Below are positions 6,606 to 14,695 of a stretch of DNA of 22,107 bases, piece by piece (the stretch's first letter is position 1; each line of letters begins with the position of its first letter). Below the pieces are notes generated by a model. It did not search any database. It saw nothing but the letters and a program-made list of their open reading frames with translations, and had not been told where the DNA came from. Location of the stretch: positions 1-22,107 of the forward strand of contig JABZGZ010000013.1 of the NCBI GenBank assembly GCA_015259105.1. Reading direction: 5' to 3'. Origin of the DNA: Atopobium sp. (GTDB taxonomy: Bacteria; Actinomycetota; Coriobacteriia; Coriobacteriales; Atopobiaceae). A program made the translations under genes and the position numbers.

Positions 6606-8588
6606 TTATTGCCCTGAAGTAAGCCTCTTACCTAATTCCAACGCTCGTGTCTGAAGTGCTTGTGCGGCGGCAAGCTGCTCTTCTGCTAGAGTTCCGTCAG
6701 AAGACTCCTCTGCATAAGAACTGGAGCGTAAATTAGAACGAATTTCTCGCAATTTACGTTGTACCGAGTAGTAGTCAACAGTGTCCACAATAAACTCAAG
6801 TGAGCGACGCGTATCGGAGTTACCCTCAGATATCACGCGACCAGAAGAAAGAATAGCTGCCGCATTTGGCTCAACAGCCGTAGCTGCGGCAACAACCTGT
6901 GCTGGCGTAGCGCCCTCTGGAGTAGCAAGCATGGCCCATGCCATGGTTTGATGACGAGCATCGGCCCAGACAAAGTCTGCAATACGGTCTTGATACTCTC
7001 GCACTAAAGACAAGTTTGTTGCCATAGCACTTAAGAGCTCAAGCTCTGAGTTGACTTGTCTGCGGTCTTCCGCGGAAAGCCCCTGCGAACCGTGCGAAAC
7101 ATAAGCATCAGCAGGAACACCATACGATGATGCCTGGTCATATGGCGGAACCTCGTCATATGGTGGGACATCTTCGTATGAAGGACCGTCAGCATACATT
7201 GAAGTCTTGGAAGTTGAGTTGTACGAAGAGTTGGCCGCACTCTTCTGAGGCTGTTTGCGCGCTGCCTTTGAAGCACGAGAGTCCAACGTATCGTCTTGAA
7301 TAGGAGCGGCTTTAATTGCGCGCTTTGCTTCCTCAACATCAATATGAAGCAGGTCTGACACACGAAGTGCATACTCGCTCAGCAGCACCGATGTCTTGAG
7401 CGGGGCCAAAAGAGACGCTAAAGCCTCAAGCGCTTTGACTCGACCACCGGGTACAGATAAGTCAAACTGAGCTGTTGTGGCATCAAAGACAAAGTCCATG
7501 AGTGGACGAGCAGAGTCTAAGATGGGACGCAGTTTTTCTGCACCAGACTCGGCGAGAAACTCCATGGGGTCCTGATTATTTGGCAAAACAACGCAAAGAA
7601 ACGCAGCGGTTGTTTTATCGATAAATTTAATAGCACGTGCGGCAGCGTGTTGGCCTGCGGCGTCACCATCAAACATGCAAATAATCTTGCGCGCACGCTG
7701 GCGATCAATAAGCTTGACATGCTCAGACGTAAATGCGGTGCCAAGAGCTGCCACGGTATTAGTAAAGCCAGCCTCGTGCATGGCAATAACATCTGTGTAG
7801 CCCTCACAAATTATGGCCTCAGACTGAGCTGCAATAGTCTCTTTTGCCACGTCGTAGGCAAAGAGGTGCTTGCCTTTATTAAAGACGGAAGTGTCCCTGG
7901 TATTTAGATACTTGGGAGCATTTTCTACCTTTTTAGTAATTCGGCCACCAAAAGCAATGGTTCTGCCCTGCTCGTCGTGGATAGGGAACATCACTCGATC
8001 ATAGAACCAGTCGCTGATGCGACCATTGCGTTCAACAGCAAGGTTGGCAGCAATCATCTCTTGCGTGGTATATCCGCATTTGCGCAAGTGTGCCACAAGT
8101 GCGCCTCTACCAGGCGCGTATCCCAGCTTCCAGCGCTTACAGACAGCTGCTCCAAATCCACGACCAGAGAGATAGCTACGAGCTGCTTCAGGACCTTCTC
8201 CCCTTCCGCGCATAAGCATGGAGTGGAAGTAATTCTCGGCTTCTGTAAGGCACTCAATCAAACGATTCTTGCGAGGTCCTTTAGAAACATGGGCCTCTTC
8301 TGAAAGCGTAATGCCTGCTTTATCAGCAAGATATCTAATGGCATCGGGAAAATCCAGGTTTTCTCGCTTCATGACATAGCTGAAGACGTCTCCGCCTTCG
8401 GAGCAAGCGCCAAAGCAGTGCCAAAGACCCGTGGAGGGATTTATCTTGAATGAGGGGCTTTTTTCTTGGTGGAAGGGACAGCATCCCCAATAGTCCTGAC
8501 CTCGAGGTTTAAGCTCAACTGTCTCTGACACAAGCGTGACAAAGTCCGTTGCCTGTCTTACACGCTCTTTATCTTCATCAGTTATCAT
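6606..8588 (-). CDS. dnaG: DNA primase DnaG
   Basis: Makes the RNA primers for replication forks. At 660 aa it contains an N-terminal CHC2 zinc domain (Cys37, His40, Cys58, Cys62), the RNA polymerase fold with FGGRI and PKYLN, and a TOPRIM catalytic core with Glu261 in EGYTD and Asp306/Asp308 in FDGD. A linker at about 430-505 is rich in Ser, Tyr and Pro, with a short Y-D/E-V-P-P repeat. The C-terminal domain (about 510-660) is where the helicase-binding region sits in this family. The second zinc pair reads HCFGAC, one residue longer than the usual HCFGC. The ATG at 8588 overlaps the ribF stop by 11 bases and follows GGGAGGTGG, so translation is probably coupled. sigA follows. Confidence 0.97.
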   Translation of the reverse strand: MITDEDKERVRQATDFVTLVSETVELKPRGQDYWGCCPFHQEKSPSFKINPSTGLWHCFGACSEGGDVFSYVMKRENLDFPDAIRYLADKAGITLSEEAHVSKGPRKNRLIECLTEAENYFHSMLMRGRGEGPEAARSYLSGRGFGAAVCKRWKLGYAPGRGALVAHLRKCGYTTQEMIAANLAVERNGRISDWFYDRVMFPIHDEQGRTIAFGGRITKKVENAPKYLNTRDTSVFNKGKHLFAYDVAKETIAAQSEAIICEGYTDVIAMHEAGFTNTVAALGTAFTSEHVKLIDRQRARKIICMFDGDAAGQHAAARAIKFIDKTTAAFLCVVLPNNQDPMEFLAESGAEKLRPILDSARPLMDFVFDATTAQFDLSVPGGRVKALEALASLLAPLKTSVLLSEYALRVSDLLHIDVEEAKRAIKAAPIQDDTLDSRASKAARKQPQKSAANSSYNSTSKTSMYADGPSYEDVPPYDEVPPYDQASSYGVPADAYVSHGSQGLSAEDRRQVNSELELLSAMATNLSLVREYQDRIADFVWADARHQTMAWAMLATPEGATPAQVVAAATAVEPNAAAILSSGRVISEGNSDTRRSLEFIVDTVDYYSVQRKLREIRSNLRSSSYAEESSDGTLAEEQLAAAQALQTRALELGKRLTSGQ

Positions 8589-9615
8589 CTTCCACCTCCC
8601 CGCTTTCTAAGTTATATGAAGTCGTACCCAGATTCTGGGCTACCCAATCTATATTTCCACGAACGGCTTGCTTGAGGTCTTCCAGCGAATCAAATTTTTT
8701 AGATTCCCTCAGTCTCCTCACAAATACCGTCTGAACCTCTAAATCATATAAGTTACCGCTAAAACCTAGAAGATTAGCCTCAAGCAAAGGTCCTGTTTGA
8801 GACTCAAATGAAGGAGCTTTTCCTACATTAACCGCAGCAGGCCAAGCTGTTGCGCCATGGACCACATAGCACGCATACACACCGTCTTGAGGAATGCAAT
8901 CATGCAGGTCAAGTGCAACATTTGCCGTAGGAAAACCAAAACCAGTGCCCTGACCACGACCATGCTTGACCACGCCACTCACAAAGTGCCAGCGGCCCAA
9001 CAGACTTGTCGCTTCCTCAACTTTACCCTGCTCAAGCAAGTCCCTAATACGAGTTGCAGAAATTTTCTGTCCACCTGAGCAAAAGAGCTCGTGGGCATGA
9101 ACTTCAAAGCCATGCTTATGCCCAAGCGAGGTGAGCAACGCGCTTCCTTCAGCTCCTTGTGCGCCCAGGCCAAAGTCAGAACCCACATGAACGGACACAG
9201 CTGAGACGCTTGGAAGCAGCTTGTCCTCAACGTATTGCGTAGCGCTCAATGCCGCAAACTCGCGGGTAAAGTGATGCACCAAAATGCCATCCACTCCCCA
9301 TGTGGCAAGTGCACGAAGTCTATCTTCTCCCGAGAGCAATCGCCGAGGAGATCCGTCAAACAGCACCTCAACAGGGTCTGGCAGAAACGTCACAGCAACA
9401 AGTGGTACATTGCGAGCTTCGGCGTCCTTTTTTGCGCTGGCGAGAAGCCCTTGGTGGCCCTCATGAAGTCCGTCAAAGACGCCAAGCACGCACACGCAAG
9501 GCTGCTTGTAGCAGTCAGAACGCAACGTATAGAAGTCGGCATCACCAAGTTCACGTGGAGCCGGCAACTCACTTCCATACAAAACGGATTGTACTATGCG
9601 TTCTACCTTGTTCAA
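8578..9615 (-). CDS. ribF: Bifunctional riboflavin kinase/FMN adenylyltransferase RibF
   Basis: Cytoplasmic enzyme that converts riboflavin to FMN and then FAD. At 345 aa, the usual length is about 310-350. The N-terminal adenylyltransferase domain has GVFDGLHEGH (45-54) and SATRIR (186-191), the nucleotidyltransferase HxGH and SxTxIR motifs. The C-terminal kinase domain has GFGFPTAN (225-232) and VNVGKAPSF. The start is TTG at 9615, with AAGGA six bases upstream. The truB stop codon lies in the same frame only three codons before, so no earlier start is possible and the next Met is far inside the domain. It ends inside the dnaG start. Confidence 0.93.
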   Translation of the reverse strand: MNKVERIVQSVLYGSELPAPRELGDADFYTLRSDCYKQPCVCVLGVFDGLHEGHQGLLASAKKDAEARNVPLVAVTFLPDPVEVLFDGSPRRLLSGEDRLRALATWGVDGILVHHFTREFAALSATQYVEDKLLPSVSAVSVHVGSDFGLGAQGAEGSALLTSLGHKHGFEVHAHELFCSGGQKISATRIRDLLEQGKVEEATSLLGRWHFVSGVVKHGRGQGTGFGFPTANVALDLHDCIPQDGVYACYVVHGATAWPAAVNVGKAPSFESQTGPLLEANLLGFSGNLYDLEVQTVFVRRLRESKKFDSLEDLKQAVRGNIDWVAQNLGTTSYNLESGEVEDDN

Positions 9616-9624
9616 CGTGCATCC

Positions 9625-10566
9625 TTACTTACACAAAATACCTTGAGAGAAGTTTGTCTGGCAGACTAGACAGGAACCCTGCCTTGACCAAATTCCTACG
9701 AGAGCTTCATTCCACACAAGGCTGACCAGCGAGTTATGAGCAATCTCAGAGAGATCTTCTGGAATACCAAAACGTTTTCCAACCTCAACACACTTATATT
9801 CCGCTGCAGTCAACCTGTGCACAGGGTATCCCAGAACCTCAGTTGGATTGAGGCGTTTAGCCTCAAGCACCTGAGCTGGGCTTTGTTCAAGCTCTTCTAA
9901 TAAAGCGCAGCTCCCAAGTGTGATTGGACCAGAGAACGTCCTTCTCAGGCCACTAATATGAGCCTCTGTTCCAAGAGACTGACCAAGGTCTCGAGCAATA
10001 CTTCTAATGTAGGTGCCTTTAGAAACATCAAACGCAACCGTCCACACCAGTGATTCATCCGTAGTAGATGGTTTGCGCACCGCTAAAAGCGTAGCGTCGT
10101 AAATAGAGACTCTACGAGCTGCAAGCTCTGGCGTCTTACCTTCACGAACAAGCTGATAGGCACGTTTGCCATCAACTGAAATTGCAGAAACTGCAGGTGG
10201 AAGCTGGTCTACCGTACCCACCAGCTTTGCGCATGCAGCGCGAGCAAACTCTTCCTCACGCAACTCTGCAGGTACAGGAGCTGTGGCCACAACCTCACCG
10301 TCTGCGTCATCAGTTGAGGTGCGAGCTCCAAACGAAATGTCGGCTACATACCCCTTGCGGTCAAGCGTCAGAAGTCCCAACAGCTTTGTGGCAAGGCCAA
10401 TGCCCACTACCAGCACGCCGCTTGCATTAGGATCCAAGGTGCCTGCGTGTCCCACGCGTTTCTCGCCAAATGCACGACGAATGCGAGAAACCACGTCATG
10501 GCTGGTTAAGCCGAGCGGTTTGTCAACTGCAATAAGTGCGTTAATTCCACTTGCTCCTCGCTTCAC
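9625..10566 (-). CDS. truB: tRNA pseudouridine(55) synthase TruB
   Basis: Converts U55 of the tRNA T-loop to pseudouridine. At 313 aa it opens with the family start IAVDKPLGLTSHDVV, then the catalytic motif GHAGTLDPNASGVL (Asp45), KGYVADISFGARTSTDDADG, and later KGTYIRSIARDLG. The C-terminal ~70 residues fit the small accessory (PUA-like) domain, although I see no sharp motif. The start is GTG directly abutting the nrnA stop, with AAGGAG six bases away inside the end of nrnA. It sits between nrnA and ribF as in many rbfA-nrnA-truB-ribF clusters. Confidence 0.95.
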   Translation of the reverse strand: MKRGASGINALIAVDKPLGLTSHDVVSRIRRAFGEKRVGHAGTLDPNASGVLVVGIGLATKLLGLLTLDRKGYVADISFGARTSTDDADGEVVATAPVPAELREEEFARAACAKLVGTVDQLPPAVSAISVDGKRAYQLVREGKTPELAARRVSIYDATLLAVRKPSTTDESLVWTVAFDVSKGTYIRSIARDLGQSLGTEAHISGLRRTFSGPITLGSCALLEELEQSPAQVLEAKRLNPTEVLGYPVHRLTAAEYKCVEVGKRFGIPEDLSEIAHNSLVSLVWNEALVGIWSRQGSCLVCQTNFSQGILCK

Positions 10567-11586
10567 CTATGACTCCTTGTCAAGCGCGAGAAGATCAATG
10601 AGCAGAGGAACTATCTGGGTAAATACGTCGTCAATGGTGCCTTCAGCGGTAAAGCCTGCAGCAGCAGTATGTCCGCCGCCACCCATTTGGCGTGCAACAC
10701 CAGAGATATCAAGTTTGGACTTGGAACGCAAATTGCCACGAACTTTTCCGCCGTCAACCTCTTTGAGGAAGAGAGCAATTTCAGTTCCCTCAACACAGCG
10801 CACAACATCTACCAGGCCATCCATCTCTGCTAGAGGAACACCTGATGCAGAAAGATCTGCGGTAGTAACGTAGCTGTAGGCAACGCGACCCTCACCAAAG
10901 GTGCGAATACGACCCATAACCTTTGCGGCAAGATGAAGGTAGGCCAAACGGTCACTCTGATAGACATGAAGTGCAATCTGAGATGGAGAAGCGCCTGCTT
11001 CTACCAGCAAACTTGCAACCTCAAAAGCCTCACCGTCAGCGTTTTGGTACTGGAAACGACCAGTATCAGTTACCAGCGCACACATAAGGCATTGTGCCTC
11101 TGATGGAACAAGCTCTGCGCCCAAATGACAGGCAAACTCGGTGATAATGACACCGGTTGCCGCTGCATCAGGACGCACAAGGCCTGCATTCCAATACACA
11201 TTGTTGTATGGATGATGGTCAAGCACTGCTACCGTCTTGGAGCGCTCCATCAGCGCTTCTGCATCAGCCAAACGACCTGCAGTTGAAAGATCTACGCAGA
11301 TAAAAAGATCTGGAGTTCCCTCGTACTTATTTGCAGGGACAAAGCTCTCAGCACCATCAAGAAACTTGTAAATGCGTGGTACTTCTCCATCAGCATCTGC
11401 CAAAAGATTGGTGACAGTTTTGCTAGGCCATCTTCTCTGAATAATGGAAGAAAGTGCTAATCCAGAGCCAATCGCATCTCCATCAGGAGAAGTATGTGCG
11501 CAAACAACGATTGACGAGGCCTGCTCAATCAGAGCTATAACCTCGTCAAACTCTGGACGACTGACTTTTGTATTCAGTGACGTCAC
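10567..11586 (-). CDS. nrnA: DHH/DHHA1 phosphoesterase, NrnA-type oligoribonuclease/pAp phosphatase
   Basis: Predicted manganese-dependent enzyme that degrades very short oligoribonucleotides and may dephosphorylate pAp. At 339 aa it has HTSPDGDAIGS (His31, Asp35, Asp37), LDHHPYN with the DHH triad at 123-125, TDTGRFQY (Asp174), and a DHHA1 domain ending in GGGGHTAAAG (302-311). The start is GTG at 11586, with GGAGG overlapping the rbfA end nine bases upstream; the gap to rbfA is four bases. Position between rbfA and truB is the standard location for this family. Exact substrate preference cannot be read from sequence. Confidence 0.9.
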   Translation of the reverse strand: MTSLNTKVSRPEFDEVIALIEQASSIVVCAHTSPDGDAIGSGLALSSIIQRRWPSKTVTNLLADADGEVPRIYKFLDGAESFVPANKYEGTPDLFICVDLSTAGRLADAEALMERSKTVAVLDHHPYNNVYWNAGLVRPDAAATGVIITEFACHLGAELVPSEAQCLMCALVTDTGRFQYQNADGEAFEVASLLVEAGASPSQIALHVYQSDRLAYLHLAAKVMGRIRTFGEGRVAYSYVTTADLSASGVPLAEMDGLVDVVRCVEGTEIALFLKEVDGGKVRGNLRSKSKLDISGVARQMGGGGHTAAAGFTAEGTIDDVFTQIVPLLIDLLALDKES

Positions 11587-11590
11587 TTAC

Positions 11591-12001
11591 TTACGCCTCC
11601 TCGTCAGAATTCTCTTCATCAGAAGCTAGAGGGTATCCAAACTCGTCTTTCTCAACACCAAGCGTTGGTGGAACAACCTCAAGGGCTTGAGCAATACGCT
11701 CAGCCTCATCGGTAGTGGTATCAATCTTAAAATCAAGCTCAGGGGTTACACGCCAGTTCAGCGCATGGCCCAAAAGCGAGCGAATCCTACCCTTAGCACG
11801 CTTAAGAGCTGCAAGGACCTTATCGTAGCGATCAGGCTCACAGCTTACATAGGCGCGCATAAAGGACTTATCAACCGAGACCTCGCAGCTTGTGATAGTC
11901 ACAAGCTGGAGATCAGGGTCGGAAATTTCAAACAAAAGGATCCAGCTGAGCTTTTCTCGAGCAATCTCATTAGTACGACGAGAAAACTGATTCTGTTTCA
12001 T
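11591..12001 (-). CDS. rbfA: Ribosome-binding factor A RbfA
   Basis: Small KH-like protein that helps mature the 30S subunit at the 5' end of 16S rRNA. It is 136 aa, with the expected order: RRTNEIAREKLSWILLFEISDPDL near the N-terminus, VTITSCEVSVDKSFMRAYVS, then ALKRAKGRIRSLLGHAL and TPELDFKID. A short acidic tail (ending DEENSDEEA) extends past the folded core. ATG with AAGGGA about five bases upstream. It follows infB after 11 bases, the classical infB-rbfA pairing. Confidence 0.95.
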   Translation of the reverse strand: MKQNQFSRRTNEIAREKLSWILLFEISDPDLQLVTITSCEVSVDKSFMRAYVSCEPDRYDKVLAALKRAKGRIRSLLGHALNWRVTPELDFKIDTTTDEAERIAQALEVVPPTLGVEKDEFGYPLASDEENSDEEA

Positions 12002-12012
12002 GCTGTCCCTTC

Positions 12013-14652
12013 TTACTCGGTACGAGCCACCTGCTCAATGCGATAGCCCTCGAGCTGGTCGCCAGGCTTGATGTCCTGGAAGTTCTCAAGACCAATACCG
12101 CATTCATAGCCGGATTTAACGCTCTTAACGTCGTCTTTGAAGCGCCTGAGCGATGCAATCTTTCCATCGTAGACAACAAAGCCGTCACGGATGAGGCGGA
12201 TGTTATCGTCGCGGGAAATCTCACCCTCAGAAATCATACAGCCGGCAGCAATACCAACCTTAGGTACCTTGAAGGTATCGCGAACTTCAGCAACGCCGGT
12301 CTGGACTTCCTGCTCAGTTGGCTTAAGCATACCAATACGAGCTGCGTCAATCTCTTCGATTGCCTTGTAGATGACGCTATACGTTCTAATCTCAACGCCT
12401 ACGCGCTCTGCAGCAAGCTTAGCCTTTGCATCTGGACGGACGCCAAAGCCAATGATAATTGCGTTGGATGCGTCAGCGAGAACAACGTCTGTCTCGGTAA
12501 TGCCACCAACAGCAGAGTGGATGGTGCTGATACGAACCTCGGACTGGTCCATCTTGTCCAGGGAATCCTGGAGAGCCTCAATGGAGCCCTGAACGTCAGC
12601 TTTGATGATGAGGTTGAGTTCCTTGACGTCACGGTCAGCCATGGTGTCAAAGAGGTTCTCAAGGGTAACGTGCTTAACACGGTTCTGCTCTTCAATACGA
12701 GCCTTAAGGGCGCGCTGATCAGCAAGCTCACGAGCGTCGCGCTCCTCCTGGAAGACGCGGAACTCATCGCCTGCGCCAGGAACGGTTTGCAGACCAAGAA
12801 TCTCAACTGCATCAGAAGGACCAGCGGTAGTAACTGCGTTGCCCTTAGGATCAAGCATTGCACGGACGCGTCCAAATGCCATACCAGCAACAAGAGCGTC
12901 ACCGATGTGGAGTGTACCGCGTGTGACCAGAACAGTAGCAACAGAGCCGCGACCACGGTCAAGCTTAGCCTCAAGAACGTTACCAGACGCAAAGGTGTCT
13001 GGATTGGCCTTCAGCTCAAGGACATCTGCCTGCAAAAGAATAGTCTCGAGAAGATCATCGATGCCCAAATTCTGCTTAGCGGAGATATCAACAAACATGT
13101 TCTGTCCGCCCCACTCCTCAGGAATAACACCGTACTCGGTGAGCTCCTGACGAACGCGGGTAGGATCTGCGCCTGGTTTATCAATCTTGTTAACAGCAAC
13201 AACAATTGGAACGCCAGCAGCCTTTGCGTGGTTAATAGACTCAATGGTCTGAGGCATAACGCCGTCGTCTGCAGCAACAATCAAGATGACAATATCGGTG
13301 ACCTTTGCACCACGAGCACGCATTGCGGTAAAGGTCTCGTGACCTGGGGTATCAATGAAGGTAATCTCACGGCCGTTAATGGTGACCTGAGAAGCACCGA
13401 TTGCCTGTGTAATACCACCAGCCTCACCAGCTGCAACGCCGGTGTGACGGATTGCGTCCAGAAGCGATGTCTTACCGTGGTCAACGTGACCCATGACGGT
13501 AACTACTGGAGGACGTGGCTTCAAATCCTTAGGATCATCGTAGAAGGTGAAGGAGTTCTCCTCCTCCTTGGACATGATCTTAATCTGGCGGCCAAGGTCA
13601 TCAGCAACAATCTCAATAAGCTCATCAGACATGGTCTCGGTAAGCGTCAGAGGATTGCCAAGCAGGAACAGGCGCTTAATAATGTCATTTGCAGGAACGC
13701 CAAGAAGCTCAGCAAGTTCAGAGACAGTAGAGCCCTGAGGAACCTTTACAGTATCAAGCTGGGAAATATCCTGGTCGTTTGCAAGTGCTTCCTCAATACG
13801 CTGCTCCATAGCAGCCTCTGCAGCCTGCTTCTGACGACGCTCTTTACGCTTTTTACGGCGGCCAGTAGACTCACGACTTGCCTCTTCAATAGCAACGCGA
13901 GCCTCATCTAAAACGCGGCTTCTGTTGTAAGCCTCAGCCTCACGAGCCATGCGGCTATAACGGTCTTCTCCGTCATCTCCACCGCGACGATTCCTCTTGC
14001 GCTTGCCATTTGGGCGCTCATCAGACATGGAAGCGTCATCGCGCTCATTCTTGAAGTTATGACGAGAAGGAGCACCACTTGCCTCGCTCGCATTAGCGCG
14101 AGCATGGTTTCTTGGTCCCTTCTCGGCCTTCTTCTGAGCAGCGGACTCTGCTGCCTGCTGCTTCAAGACCTCTTCCTGCTGAGCAATCTGGTCAAGCAGG
14201 TTATTGAAAGAAGGAGCAGCCTTAGGAGCGGTATCCTTTACGCGGTTACGCTCGGCCTCTTCAGCCTCAAGACGCTTCTTCTCTTCCTCTGCGCGGCGGC
14301 GCTCCTCTTCTTTCTTACGAGCAGCCTCTTCTTTTGCGCGCTTCTTCTCTTCCTCTGCACGCTCAGCCTCACGCCTTGCCTCTGCAGCAAGTCGCTCAGC
14401 CTCTGCTGCCTCTGCAGCAGCCTTTGCCTCTTTGGCAGCAGCCTCTTCCTCAGCAGCCTTCTGAGCTGCGATTTCAGCGGCACGAGCCTCCATAATAGGC
14501 TGGAGTTTCTTACGAACAATAGAGATATATGCATCTTCAAGCGTAGAAGAAGCAGACTTTGCAGGAATCTTCATGTCCGCAAGGTGCTCGAGCAATTCCT
14601 TGCTCTGCATACCATATTCTTTGGCAAGGTCATGTACACGCATTTTTGCCAT
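12013..14652 (-). CDS. infB: Translation initiation factor IF-2
   Basis: GTPase that brings initiator fMet-tRNA to the 30S subunit and promotes subunit joining. It is 879 aa. Residues 1-50 form an IF2_N-type domain (VHDLAKEYGMQSKELLEHL). Residues about 55-135 are an Ala/Glu/Lys/Arg low-complexity coiled coil, and about 175-290 is a charged, basic linker. A second IF2_N-like segment covers about 300-340. The G domain carries G1 GHVDHGKT (388-395), G3 DTPGHE (434-439) and G4 NKID (488-491). Domains II-IV follow, with the SVIYKAIEEID region and the C-terminal fMet-tRNA-binding part. The ATG has GGAAGG nine bases away. The 43-base gap to nusA contains no ylxR. Confidence 0.97.
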   Translation of the reverse strand: MAKMRVHDLAKEYGMQSKELLEHLADMKIPAKSASSTLEDAYISIVRKKLQPIMEARAAEIAAQKAAEEEAAAKEAKAAAEAAEAERLAAEARREAERAEEEKKRAKEEAARKKEEERRRAEEEKKRLEAEEAERNRVKDTAPKAAPSFNNLLDQIAQQEEVLKQQAAESAAQKKAEKGPRNHARANASEASGAPSRHNFKNERDDASMSDERPNGKRKRNRRGGDDGEDRYSRMAREAEAYNRSRVLDEARVAIEEASRESTGRRKKRKERRQKQAAEAAMEQRIEEALANDQDISQLDTVKVPQGSTVSELAELLGVPANDIIKRLFLLGNPLTLTETMSDELIEIVADDLGRQIKIMSKEEENSFTFYDDPKDLKPRPPVVTVMGHVDHGKTSLLDAIRHTGVAAGEAGGITQAIGASQVTINGREITFIDTPGHETFTAMRARGAKVTDIVILIVAADDGVMPQTIESINHAKAAGVPIVVAVNKIDKPGADPTRVRQELTEYGVIPEEWGGQNMFVDISAKQNLGIDDLLETILLQADVLELKANPDTFASGNVLEAKLDRGRGSVATVLVTRGTLHIGDALVAGMAFGRVRAMLDPKGNAVTTAGPSDAVEILGLQTVPGAGDEFRVFQEERDARELADQRALKARIEEQNRVKHVTLENLFDTMADRDVKELNLIIKADVQGSIEALQDSLDKMDQSEVRISTIHSAVGGITETDVVLADASNAIIIGFGVRPDAKAKLAAERVGVEIRTYSVIYKAIEEIDAARIGMLKPTEQEVQTGVAEVRDTFKVPKVGIAAGCMISEGEISRDDNIRLIRDGFVVYDGKIASLRRFKDDVKSVKSGYECGIGLENFQDIKPGDQLEGYRIEQVARTE

Positions 14653-14695
14653 ATATGAAAACCTTCCGGTTGACGGGATAGTTACAGGTAGTTGC

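Noticed and set aside
10166..10873. 235-residue plus-strand open frame across truB and nrnA
   Set aside because: Ser/Pro/Arg-rich shadow crossing the junction of two certain genes; no family resemblance.
12517..13911. 464-residue plus-strand open frame opposite infB
   Set aside because: It lies wholly antisense to the conserved infB G domain, has no ribosome site or recognisable motif, and its composition (many Asn, Cys, Leu, Ser) is that of a reverse-complement shadow.
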